DNA from: Pseudobdellovibrionaceae bacterium
Lineage (GTDB): Bacteria; Bdellovibrionota; Bdellovibrionia; Bdellovibrionales; Bdellovibrionaceae
NCBI GenBank assembly: GCA_019637915.1
Contig: JAHBUV010000001.1
Coordinates: 962,565 to 1,026,564, forward strand
Direction: 5' to 3'
DNA: 64,000 bases
Positions within the stretch are counted from its first letter, which is position 1. Each line of letters begins with the position of its first letter. Positions 17,742-26,300 of this stretch are shown in pieces. Position numbers and translations under genes: made by a program. The notes under the pieces were generated by a model. It was not told the DNA's origin. It did not search any database and saw nothing but the letters and a program-made list of their open reading frames with translations.

Positions 17742-20014
17742 AAGCGGAACTCCGTCGCCTTCACGTCCCGGGAGCTGTTGCCGACCATGACCTGGAACGT
17801 CCCGGGCTCGGCCACCCAGCGCATTTTCTGGTCGTAAAACTTCAGGTCCTCGACGCTGAGGTCGAACACCAGTTCCTTTTTCTCGCCGGCCTTGAGGAAA
17901 ACCTTCCGGAAACCGCGGAGCTGTTTCATGGGCCGGGTCACCGTCGCCACCAGATCGCGGATGTAGAGCTGCACGACCTCTTCCCCGTCCCGGGAACCGG
18001 TGTTGGTCACGTCCACGCGGACCTTGAAACGCTGGCCGGCCTTCAGGCGTTCGGAATCCAGGCGCGGCTCTGAGATCTCGAAGCTCGTGTAGCTCAGGCC
18101 GTAACCAAAGGGGAACAGCGGTTCATTCGGCGCATCCAGGTACTTCGTCGTGTACTTCACCTTCGGGTTCATCGGTCGCCCGGTGCTCTTGTCCAGGTAG
18201 GACACGGGGATCTGCCCCTCGTTGTAAGGGAAACTGATGGTGAGTTTGCCGGAAGGGTTGTAATCCCCGAAGAGCACGTCGGCGATGGCGTTCCCGGCCT
18301 GCGTGCCCAGGAACCAGGTTTCCACCAGGGCGTCGGCCACCTCGTTCTCCATGCCGAGAACGAGCGGACGGCCGTTGAACAAAAGAACCACGACCGGTTT
18401 CCCGGTGGCCTTCACGTCGCGCAACAAGGCTTGTTGATGAGCCGGCAGGCGGATCACCGTGCGCGAGGCGGCTTCCCCGCTCATGCTCTCGGCCTCGCCC
18501 AGGGCCATGACGACGACGTCGGCGCCGCGGGCGACGCGCAGGGCTTCGCGGCGCATCTCCTCCGCGCCGCGGGGGTCCTTCGTCAGGCCCGCGCCGTGCT
18601 CGTTCAACGTTTGATGCAGGACTTCGTCATCCAGGAGATCCACGCCGCGGGCGTGCACGATGCGCACGTTCTCCCCGCCGACCTGGCGCAGGCCCTCGAG
18701 CAAAGTCACGGTCTTCGTACCCCGTCCGGCGGCCGACCAGTTGCCCAGGATGTTCAAACCGTCGTCCGCCAAAGGACCGATGACGGCGATGGTGCCCTGT
18801 TTTTTCAAGGGCAGAACCGAGTTGGCGTTTTTCAACAGCACGATGGAGCGGCGGGAGATCTCGCGGGCGTGCTCCTGATGGGGAGGCGACAGGATCACGC
18901 CCTTGGCGCGGTCCTCGTTGCTGAAGCGATAGGGATCCTGGAAAAGCCCCAGGCGGTATTTCGCCTCCAGAATCCGGCGCACCGAGCGATCGACCTCGGC
19001 CATGGGCACTTTGCCCTGACGAACGAGGTTGGGCAGGTTCTTCTGGTAAAGACCCGACTGCATGTCCATGTCCGTGCCGGCGCGGAAAGCCAGGCGCGCC
19101 GCCTCCGCCCCGTCCGCGGCGAAACCCGCCGGAATCAATTCCTCCACGGCGGTGTAATCACTGACGGCGAAGCCTTGGAACTTCCACTCCTCGCGCAGGA
19201 TCTTCTGCAAAAGCATCGGATCCGCCGTGGCGGGAATGCCGTTGATCTCGTTGAAGGAGGGCATCAGGGTCGCCACCCCCGCCTCGACGGCGGCGCGGAA
19301 GGGCGGCAGGTAATCTTCGCGCAGTTCGCGTTCCCCCATGCTGACGATGTTGTAATCGCGGCCGCCGCGGGCGGCGCCGTAGGCGGCGTAGTGCTTCACG
19401 CAGGCCAGGACGGAATCGGTGCGGCCGGGACGGTCGCCTTGAAATCCGCGCACCCGCGCGGCGGCGATCTTCGAACCCAGCCAGGGATCCTCGCCGGCTC
19501 CTTCCGAGACGCGTCCCCAACGGGGGTCGCGGGCGATGTCCACCATCGGCGCGAAGGTCCAGTGCAAACCGTCGGCGGAGGCCTCGGCCGCCGCGATGCG
19601 GGCGCTTTTCTCCATCAGGGACAGGTCCCAGGAGGCGCTTTCCCCCAAGGGGATGGGGAAGATCGTTTTATGGCCGTGGATGACGTCATAGGCGAACAGG
19701 AGGGGGATCTTGAGGCGGGTCTTCTCCACGGCCAGCCGCTGCAGCTGGCGCGTGAAAGCGGGGGTGTAGGCGTTGAAGATCGAGCCCACCTGGCCCTTTT
19801 CGATCTCATTTTGATAATCGGCGCGGATGGTGGCCCCGGTGACGGCCATGTCGGCGCTGTACTGAACCAGCTGCCCGACTTTTTCCTGAAGGGTCATCTT
19901 CGCCATCAGCTGATCGATGAAGGGCTTCATTTTCGGCGAATCGCCGGGAGCCGCCGCCGCCCTTGCCGCCACGCCCATGACCAATCCCAGAACGAGCCCG
20001 CTCAGTCCCCGCAT
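17738..20014 (-). CDS. bglX: periplasmic beta-glucosidase, glycoside hydrolase family 3
   Basis: 758 residues, close to E. coli BglX (765). A signal peptide ends near AARAAAA. The GH3 N-terminal barrel carries the nucleophile D286 in GFAVSDYT and the substrate-binding KHYAAYGA motif. The (alpha/beta)6 sandwich and a C-terminal fibronectin-III-like domain follow (VRVDVTNTGSRDGEEVVQLY). It hydrolyses beta-glucosides in the periplasm. The start at 20014 has GGAGG six bases upstream and is preferred over the ATG at 20029. It is transcribed away from the TetR gene at 20165, whose operator lies between them. Confidence 0.95.
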   Translation of the reverse strand: MRGLSGLVLGLVMGVAARAAAAPGDSPKMKPFIDQLMAKMTLQEKVGQLVQYSADMAVTGATIRADYQNEIEKGQVGSIFNAYTPAFTRQLQRLAVEKTRLKIPLLFAYDVIHGHKTIFPIPLGESASWDLSLMEKSARIAAAEASADGLHWTFAPMVDIARDPRWGRVSEGAGEDPWLGSKIAAARVRGFQGDRPGRTDSVLACVKHYAAYGAARGGRDYNIVSMGERELREDYLPPFRAAVEAGVATLMPSFNEINGIPATADPMLLQKILREEWKFQGFAVSDYTAVEELIPAGFAADGAEAARLAFRAGTDMDMQSGLYQKNLPNLVRQGKVPMAEVDRSVRRILEAKYRLGLFQDPYRFSNEDRAKGVILSPPHQEHAREISRRSIVLLKNANSVLPLKKQGTIAVIGPLADDGLNILGNWSAAGRGTKTVTLLEGLRQVGGENVRIVHARGVDLLDDEVLHQTLNEHGAGLTKDPRGAEEMRREALRVARGADVVVMALGEAESMSGEAASRTVIRLPAHQQALLRDVKATGKPVVVLLFNGRPLVLGMENEVADALVETWFLGTQAGNAIADVLFGDYNPSGKLTISFPYNEGQIPVSYLDKSTGRPMNPKVKYTTKYLDAPNEPLFPFGYGLSYTSFEISEPRLDSERLKAGQRFKVRVDVTNTGSRDGEEVVQLYIRDLVATVTRPMKQLRGFRKVFLKAGEKKELVFDLSVEDLKFYDQKMRWVAEPGTFQVMVGNSSRDVKATEFRF

Positions 20015-20118
20015 TCCCGACCTCCTCAAAAAAATCGAAGTCCCATGTGATCGTGAAATCGAAACGGAGGCAAGCGAGCCGCGTCATGTGCCATTTGGAA
20101 ACGAAAGACGTCGCGGGA

Positions 20119-20150
20119 TAAATGAATATTTGCATTTAAATATTCATTTA
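20119..20150. promoter_or_regulatory. TetR-type operator, perfect 13-bp inverted repeat
   Basis: TAAATGAATATTT at 20119-20131 and its exact complement AAATATTCATTTA at 20138-20150 are separated by six bases. The site is AT-rich in GC-rich surroundings, lies between bglX and the tetR gene, and ends 14 nt before the tetR ATG. It fits autoregulation by the TetR protein and joint control of bglX. It probably overlaps the tetR promoter (candidate -35 TTGCAT and -10 CAAAAT with 17-base spacing). Confidence 0.8.
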
Positions 20151-20164
20151 TTCAAAATACCCCT

Positions 20165-20755
20165 ATGGCCCGCATTGCTTTGGAAGGTTTGTCCGATCAG
20201 ATTCTCGACGCCGCCCTGGAGCAGTTCCGGCGCTTCGGCTACGCCAAGTCGTCCATGGCCCGCATCGCCCAGGCGGCCGGCGTCGCCACGGGCACTCTGT
20301 ATCTGTATTACGAGAATAAAAACGACATCCTGAAAGCCTGCGCCCGCCGCTTCCACGACGAGCACGCGGAACAGAGCAAAGACCTGCTGGCGGACGAGGA
20401 CATGGACGCCGCCGAGAAGCTGTCCCGGTACGTCCTGCAACGTCACGACAAATGGCTCCTCGAGATCGGCGACGAGGAGGGGCGTCCCGACTTCGCCGCG
20501 GCCCTGGTGCGGGCGGCTCCCGACATCAACCGCCGCGAGAACGAGTTGTGGGCCCAGACCCTGCAAAGAATCCTGCTGCAAGGGCAAAAAACCAGGCGCT
20601 TCCATTTCGATTCCCCGGCGGCGGAAAGCAGAATTTTCTTTCAATGCCTGATCGGCTTTTTCCCTCTGCCCGGCGTGCGGCACCCTTTTCAACCCAGCCG
20701 CCAGGACTTGAAAAAAATGATCCTGTGGTTCTGCGAAAAATGGAGGCCGTCATGA
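20165..20755 (+). CDS. TetR-family transcriptional regulator
   Basis: 196 residues. The N-terminal helix-turn-helix is typical (RRFGYAKSSMARIAQAAGV then GTLYLYYENKNDIL). The C-terminal ligand-binding part is of the usual length, and the ligand is not identifiable. No ribosome site precedes the ATG, which lies only about 7 nt after a possible -10, so the message may be leaderless. The operator at 20119-20150 lies just upstream. Its stop overlaps the next gene's start (ATGA), so it is likely cotranscribed with the membrane protein at 20752, and it may also control the divergent bglX. Confidence 0.92.
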   Translation: MARIALEGLSDQILDAALEQFRRFGYAKSSMARIAQAAGVATGTLYLYYENKNDILKACARRFHDEHAEQSKDLLADEDMDAAEKLSRYVLQRHDKWLLEIGDEEGRPDFAAALVRAAPDINRRENELWAQTLQRILLQGQKTRRFHFDSPAAESRIFFQCLIGFFPLPGVRHPFQPSRQDLKKMILWFCEKWRPS

Positions 20756-21519
20756 AACGCGTTGAGGTTTTTCAGTTCTCCACCTGGTCCCGGACACCCG
20801 TTTTCCTGCGGCGCATGACCGATGAGTTCCTGGATTTCATCGTGGGTTCGGTGCGCGCCAATCACCCCTTCCTGCCCTTGCTGCGGGAACTGTTCGGGCA
20901 AATCCGTCCCGTGCGTTCCGTGACGGTGGAAGAGGCCCTGGGCGGCGGCGGCCCCGCCCACATCGGACGCGAGTTGCGGACCCTGCAGTCCGAAGAGTTT
21001 CACTGGATCATGCGCGACGGATTCCGCGATGACGAGCGCGCGCGGTTCCTGAACGACCTCGCCGGCGGCGGCCTGGATTGGTCCGGCGCGGCCCCCGCGC
21101 CGGAGAAACCCTCCCTGGGCGTGATGATCAACTCCTTTCATCGTTTTTCAGGGGAAGAGTCCTTACGGCGCCTGCGCGAGCTTGCCGAACGGCATGACGG
21201 TCTGCTGATCGGCGAAGGCAACAACAAAAGCCTGCGGCAAGTGATCGGCATGACCCTGATCGTCCCCTTGTTCATCCTGCTGACGAGCCCTTTCATCAAG
21301 CCCTTCCGCTGGAGCCGTCTGTTCTGGACCTACGTCATCCCCGCGTTGCCCTTTTTGATCGTCTGGGACGGCGTCGCCGCCCTGTTCCGCCTGCACACGC
21401 CCGAACAGCTCCTGGAACTCGCGCGGCGGACGGGCCGCCATGACTACCGCTGGCGGGCCGGGAAGCTTCCCAACAACCGCGGCGGATTCATCATTTATCT
21501 CCTCGGCTCCCGTCGCTAG
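20752..21519 (+). CDS. membrane protein with divergent methyltransferase-like N-terminus
   Basis: 255 residues starting MKRVEVFQFSTWSRTP, with TGGAGG five bases upstream. A glycine-rich stretch near residue 63 (EEALGGGGPAH) sits where SAM-binding motif I would be. The C-terminal third has two hydrophobic segments (GMTLIVPLFILLTSPF and YVIPALPFLIVWDG), then LHTPEQLLELA and a basic tail. This tail (P-F-W-D-G, then E-L, then Y-W) is seen in some proteins labelled SAM methyltransferases. Assignment is by eye and weak. Coupled to the TetR gene by overlap, so it is probably part of that regulator's operon. Confidence 0.72.
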   Translation: MKRVEVFQFSTWSRTPVFLRRMTDEFLDFIVGSVRANHPFLPLLRELFGQIRPVRSVTVEEALGGGGPAHIGRELRTLQSEEFHWIMRDGFRDDERARFLNDLAGGGLDWSGAAPAPEKPSLGVMINSFHRFSGEESLRRLRELAERHDGLLIGEGNNKSLRQVIGMTLIVPLFILLTSPFIKPFRWSRLFWTYVIPALPFLIVWDGVAALFRLHTPEQLLELARRTGRHDYRWRAGKLPNNRGGFIIYLLGSRR

Positions 21520-21551
21520 GTCCAGCCTTTCTCATCGGGCTTTCAAGGGCG

Positions 21552-21571
21552 GAGGGGGCGTTGACCCCCTC
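21552..21571 (+). terminator. hairpin after the TetR operon, no clear U tract
   Basis: GAGGGGG and CCCCCTC pair over a six-base loop 33 nt after the stop at 21519. The following bases (TTCGCCC) lack a run of T, so it is a weak intrinsic terminator at best. Confidence 0.4.
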
Positions 21572-21620
21572 TTCGCCCGGTTGATACCACCAAGGGACAA
21601 CCCACCTCCTTGGAGTCAGC

Positions 21621-22055
21621 ATGAAAGCTCTTTGCGTCGCCCTGATCGGCCTGGCCCTGGCCACCTCCGCCGCCGCCGCCACCCATGAAATCAAGATGCT
21701 CAACAACGGCAAGGACGGCATCATGGCTTTCGAGCCGCCCTTCCTGAAAGCCCAGAAGGGCGACACCGTCAAATTCGTGCCGACCGATCCCGCCCACGAC
21801 ACATCCTCGGTCAGCATCCCGAAGGGCGCGACGCCCTGGAAAGGCGGCGTCGGCAAGGCCGTCACCACCAAGCTCACCCAAGAGGGCGTTTACCTGTACG
21901 AATGCGCGAGCCATCTGCCCATGGCCATGATCGGGGTCATTCAGGTCGGCAAACCCGGCAATCTCGATGAAGTGAAAAAAGCCGGGGCGGCCCTGTCCAC
22001 GAAATTCGTCATGAACAAGGACCGCCTCGGCAAGTATCTCGGCCAGGTGAAGTGA
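21621..22055 (+). CDS. pseudoazurin-type blue copper protein
   Basis: 144 residues with a signal peptide ending in ATSAAAA. The four type-1 copper ligands are visible: H59 (DPAH), C95, H98 and M103 (ECASHLPMAM). The C-x2-H-x4-M spacing is that of pseudoazurin. It carries single electrons in the periplasm, usually between cytochromes and terminal reductases. A ribosome site (TTGGAG) lies before the ATG. It lies convergent to the DUF1552/DUF1592 genes and could exchange electrons with the cytochrome domain there or with the cbb3 oxidase; that is inference. Confidence 0.92.
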   Translation: MKALCVALIGLALATSAAAATHEIKMLNNGKDGIMAFEPPFLKAQKGDTVKFVPTDPAHDTSSVSIPKGATPWKGGVGKAVTTKLTQEGVYLYECASHLPMAMIGVIQVGKPGNLDEVKKAGAALSTKFVMNKDRLGKYLGQVK

Positions 22056-22059
22056 GCGT

Positions 22060-23394
22060 TCAGCCGATGTCCAGCATGCTGCTGAAACCGGCGTAGCTGG
22101 AGATCGTCACGCCCATCTTCTTGGCGATCGTGTAGTAGAACGAGGAGATGTTCGTCCGGGCCGGCAGGGTCTTCAGCGTGCCCGGCGTGATCGCGCCGCC
22201 CATGCGGCCCGCGGCGATCATCGGGATGTCGATGGCGACGTGGTCGCTGCAATCGATGTAGGAACTGCCCAAGGTCACGTAGCTGTTGTCCAGCACCGTG
22301 CCGCCCACTTCGGGCATCGACTTCAACCGGCTCAACAGGCGCGCGTATTTCCCCACGTAGAAGTTGCAGACTTTCTGCATCATCGGCAGCAGCTTGGTCG
22401 GATCCGTCTTCCAATGTGAAATATCGTGGTTGTTGCCCTTCACGCCCGAGATGAAGCTCATGTTGCGGTAGCCCGGCTCGGGATCGAACATGTGGGTGAT
22501 GACCCGCGTGCGATCGGCCTGGAAAGCCAGGGCGATCAGGTCCATCTTGATGTCCATGTCCGTCGGGTAATCCGAGCAGCTGCCGGCGCTCGTCACCGTC
22601 GAGCAGGACGCCATGGCGGGATTCAGGGTCGTGTTGCCGCCGCCGCCGGAGGGCGGCGGGTTCGTGGCCTGGATCTTCTTTTCCACTTCGCGCAGGTTTG
22701 TCAGGTAGGAGTCGAAGATCTTTTTGTCCTCGGTGCCGAGCTTCGCCTGCGTGCGCGCGATGCTGTCCTTCGCGAAATCCAGGATCGACTGGCGCGTGTT
22801 GGAGGTCGGCTGCGTCGTCGAACCGCCGCCGGGCACGATCAGGTTGAAGATCTGTGAATTCGACATGTAGCGCGTGTTCGGCTGCTCCGTCCCCAACCAG
22901 GAGATGTTGGTGCCGTAGACGCCGCTCACGCCCGCCTCGCCGCCGCTTTGCTCGTCCGAGCCCATGGCGATGCTGTGGATGCGGCCGTCCCCTTGCAGCA
23001 GATCGGCGATCAACTGGTCCGCCGTGCGGCGGGTGAGGACCTTGTTGGCCTCCTTAGCGCTGCCGCCCGTGGCGAAGGTCGCGACGCCGCCCGGGTGCAC
23101 GGCCCAGCTGTCCGGGAAAAGGTTGCGGATGAAGGAGATGTCGTTGATGTACGGGGTCATGGGGTTCACCATGCCCGATGCGTTCATCACCAGCTTGCCG
23201 CTCACGATGGTCGGGTACCAGTCCGAGGCCTGGGGACAGGCGTGCGGGAAAAACAGGCTCGCGTAGCGCAGGGGCGTGTTGCCCGCCGCGAAAGCGGTTT
23301 TCCCGAAAGGAAGCATCGCCTCGAGGACCGGCAGAGCGATGAAGGCGCCCCCGGCCTGCAGAAAAGCCCTTCTGGAAAGAGGTTTGAAGCTCAT
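22060..23394 (-). CDS. DUF1552 Tat-exported protein
   Basis: 444 residues starting MSFKPLSRRAFLQAGG, a twin-arginine signal (SRRAFLQ) indicating export in folded form, perhaps with a cofactor. The body matches DUF1552 proteins: SLFFPHACPQ near the start, FDSYLTNLREVEKKI and GNNHDISHW later. DUF1552 genes are nearly always next to DUF1592-type genes in Planctomycetes and Myxococcota; their activity is unknown. A GTG at 23400 overlapping the upstream stop (GTGA) is an alternative start adding two residues; the ATG at 23394 has better spacing from GGAAGGG. Confidence 0.88.
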   Translation of the reverse strand: MSFKPLSRRAFLQAGGAFIALPVLEAMLPFGKTAFAAGNTPLRYASLFFPHACPQASDWYPTIVSGKLVMNASGMVNPMTPYINDISFIRNLFPDSWAVHPGGVATFATGGSAKEANKVLTRRTADQLIADLLQGDGRIHSIAMGSDEQSGGEAGVSGVYGTNISWLGTEQPNTRYMSNSQIFNLIVPGGGSTTQPTSNTRQSILDFAKDSIARTQAKLGTEDKKIFDSYLTNLREVEKKIQATNPPPSGGGGNTTLNPAMASCSTVTSAGSCSDYPTDMDIKMDLIALAFQADRTRVITHMFDPEPGYRNMSFISGVKGNNHDISHWKTDPTKLLPMMQKVCNFYVGKYARLLSRLKSMPEVGGTVLDNSYVTLGSSYIDCSDHVAIDIPMIAAGRMGGAITPGTLKTLPARTNISSFYYTIAKKMGVTISSYAGFSSMLDIG

Positions 23395-23396
23395 AC

Positions 23397-26300
23397 TCAC
23401 TTCCCTTCCACTTTGCTAAAGATCGCGTTGTTCACGATCGCCTCCACCGTGTCGACCACGGTTTTCCCGGGAACGATGGTGGTGTCGGCGATGTCACGCA
23501 CGTTGCAATCGTCGTTGTTGTTCAGGACACGCCCCACGGCGAAGCTGACCATTTGTTTGGCGGCGCACCGACCGTAGGTCTTCGAATCATTCATGTACTG
23601 CGCGAGCTCGCCGGAGCTGCTGAAACCGACGCCGTTCGGCAGGGTGCCCGCGTTGTCGACCGGGCCCTGGTTGAACCAGGTCGTGCGGAAGGCGCCGATG
23701 CCGTCGTAGTTCTCGAGGCCGAAGCCCAGGGGTTCCATCCGCGAGTGGCAGCTGAAGCAGCTCGGGTTGTTGCGGTGGGCTTCCATCTTCTGACGCTTCG
23801 TCCAGCTCGGATCGATGTCGATGGTGCTGTTGCTCGCGTCCGGCGGCGGGGCCGGCGGCGGGTCGCACATCAGGTTCTGCATGATCCATTTGCCGCGGGC
23901 GATGACCGACGAGTCGTCGGGGTGCGAGGTCATCGTCAGGAAGCTCGCGTGCGAGGTGATGCCGCGACGGGGGGTGTTCGTCAGGCTCACCTGGCGGAAG
24001 TTCGTCCCCGTGACGCCGCTGATGCCGTAGTGCTGGGCGAGCTGCGCGTTCACGTAGGTGTAATCGGCGGACAGGATGTCGATGAGGCTGCGCTTCTGGG
24101 TGAACAGATTGTCGAAGAAAGTCGTCGTTTCGGTCTCGAAAGCGGAGCGCAGGCTCGCGTTGAAGGCCGGGTACACCGTCGTGTCCGGGGAACGCTTGGC
24201 GAGCAGGCCCATGCCGATCCAGCGGGTGGCGAAGTTCTGGGTCAGGCGTTTCGCCTTCGGGCTTTCCAGCATGCGGGTGATCTGCGCCTTCAGCCCGGAC
24301 TTCAGCGTGCCGGCTTTGGCGGCGGCGTAAAGCGTGTCATCCGGGGTGCTGCTCCACAGGAAGTAGGACAGGCGCGCGGCCAGCTCGTACTGGTCGAGGG
24401 TCTTCACCACGCCCGTGCTCGAGCTCACCGTGCGGTAGATGAAGTTCGGCGAGAACAGCATCGCCGTGACGGCGGTCTTCACGCCCTCTTCGAATTCCGC
24501 CGTGGTGACGCCCGAAGTGGTCTTGATCATGCCGAGCAAGCTCGTGCGTTCGGCCGTTTCCAGTGGGCGGCGGAAGATGCGCGGGCCCCAGGCGTCCAGG
24601 ATGTTCCCCGCGCAGGTCGCGGCGTTGGTCGCGGGCGTGGTGCAGGTCATGACCAGGGATTTGTTGTTCGTCCAGACGTGGGCCACGACTTTTTCCGCCG
24701 CCACCAGGTACTGCTCGATCTGCGCTTCCGGCGTATTGAGCAGGTGCGAGACGGTGTTGGCGTAGGTTTCAACGTCGTTCTCGGGCAGGAAGCCCTCCAC
24801 CACCGAGGCCGGGGCGCCGAACAGATCGCCCACGGTGTTGACGTATTCCTCTTTGTTCATTTTGAAGACGGCGTTGGTGTCGGCCACGCGCGTGCCCTGG
24901 CAGGCGCCGACGTCGTTCGGATTGTACCCCAGGGCCGTGGAGATCTTGCTGATCTGGTCCGCGGTCAGGCCTTTCAGGTGCTGCATCTGCGTCAGAGTGT
25001 TGATGGCGGCCGTGATCTGTGACGGCGAGCGACCGGGCTTCGCCGTGCTGACCAGCGCCCCGTGACAGGAGGCGCAGTTCTGCGCGTACAGGGTGGCGCC
25101 GTCGACGACCGGGGCGACGCGCACGAAACTGCGCGACACGCTGGCGGTGTTGCCGGCGGCGTCGGTCGAGGTGACCGTCACGTCTTTCGTGCCCTCCGAG
25201 GCCGAGAACAGGATCGCCAGGGAGTAGGCCGAGCCCGCGCAGGTCGTGGACACCGAGGACATGACGCCCGTACCGCCCGCCGAGACGTTCAGTCCCGACT
25301 CGCAGGCGCCCGTCAGGGTGAGGCCCGTGATGGAGGACGAGTTCGCGGCCGGCGACGTGATGCTCAAGGCCGGCGGGGCCGTGTCCAGGGTGAAGGCGCG
25401 CGAGGCGTTGCCGGTGTTGCCGGCGGCGTCGGTCTGGGCGATGGTCACCGTTTTGCTGCCATCGCTGCCCGACAAGCCGATGTTGGCGCTGAAGGCCCCG
25501 TTCGAGCAGCTCAGGTTCGAGCTCGTGGCGCCGGTCAGGGTGATCGCCAGGCCGGTCTCACAGGTTCCCATCATGACGATGTTGTTTTTCGTCGCCGTGT
25601 TGGCGGAGGGCGACGTGATGGCCAGAACCGGCGCGGTGGAGTCTTTCACGAAAATCCGCGAGTCGCTGGCGACGCGGCTTTGCGAATCGGTCTGCGTGAC
25701 GGTGACGCTCTTGTTGCCGTCGCCGCTGGTGAAGGTGATCGTCGCGGTGAAGGTTCCCGCGGCCGCGCAGGTGGCGGTGCCGCTGGTGACGCCGCTGCCG
25801 GAGACGGCGATCGACAGATTCGCCGTGCAGGTGCCGGAGATCGACAGGGTGCCGTTCTTGGTGACGCTGTTCGCGGCCGGCGACGTGATGGCGATGGCCG
25901 GCGGCGGGATGTCCTGGCGGTTCAAGGCGCGGCTCACCGAGGTCACGTTGCCGGCGGCGTCGGTCTGGGTCAAAGTCACGGTTTTCGAACCATTGCCCTC
26001 GGTCAGAGACACCGAGGCCGTGAAAGCGCTCGAAGCGCAGTTCACCGTGGCGGACATCGCCACCCCCGCGCCCGTGATGATGACGGGAAGATTGGTCTCG
26101 CAGGCGCCCGTCACCGCGACCGGGCTTTGCACGGTGGCGTTCAAGGCCGGAGAGGAGAAGGTCAGGTTCGGGGCCGTCGTGTCCAAAGTGAAGCTGCGGG
26201 TGGCGCTGCCGGTGTTGCCGGCGGCGTCGGTCTGCGACACGCTCACCACTTTGGCGCCGTCGCCCGCGGTCAGGGTGGCGGTGGCGCTGAAGGTGCCGGA

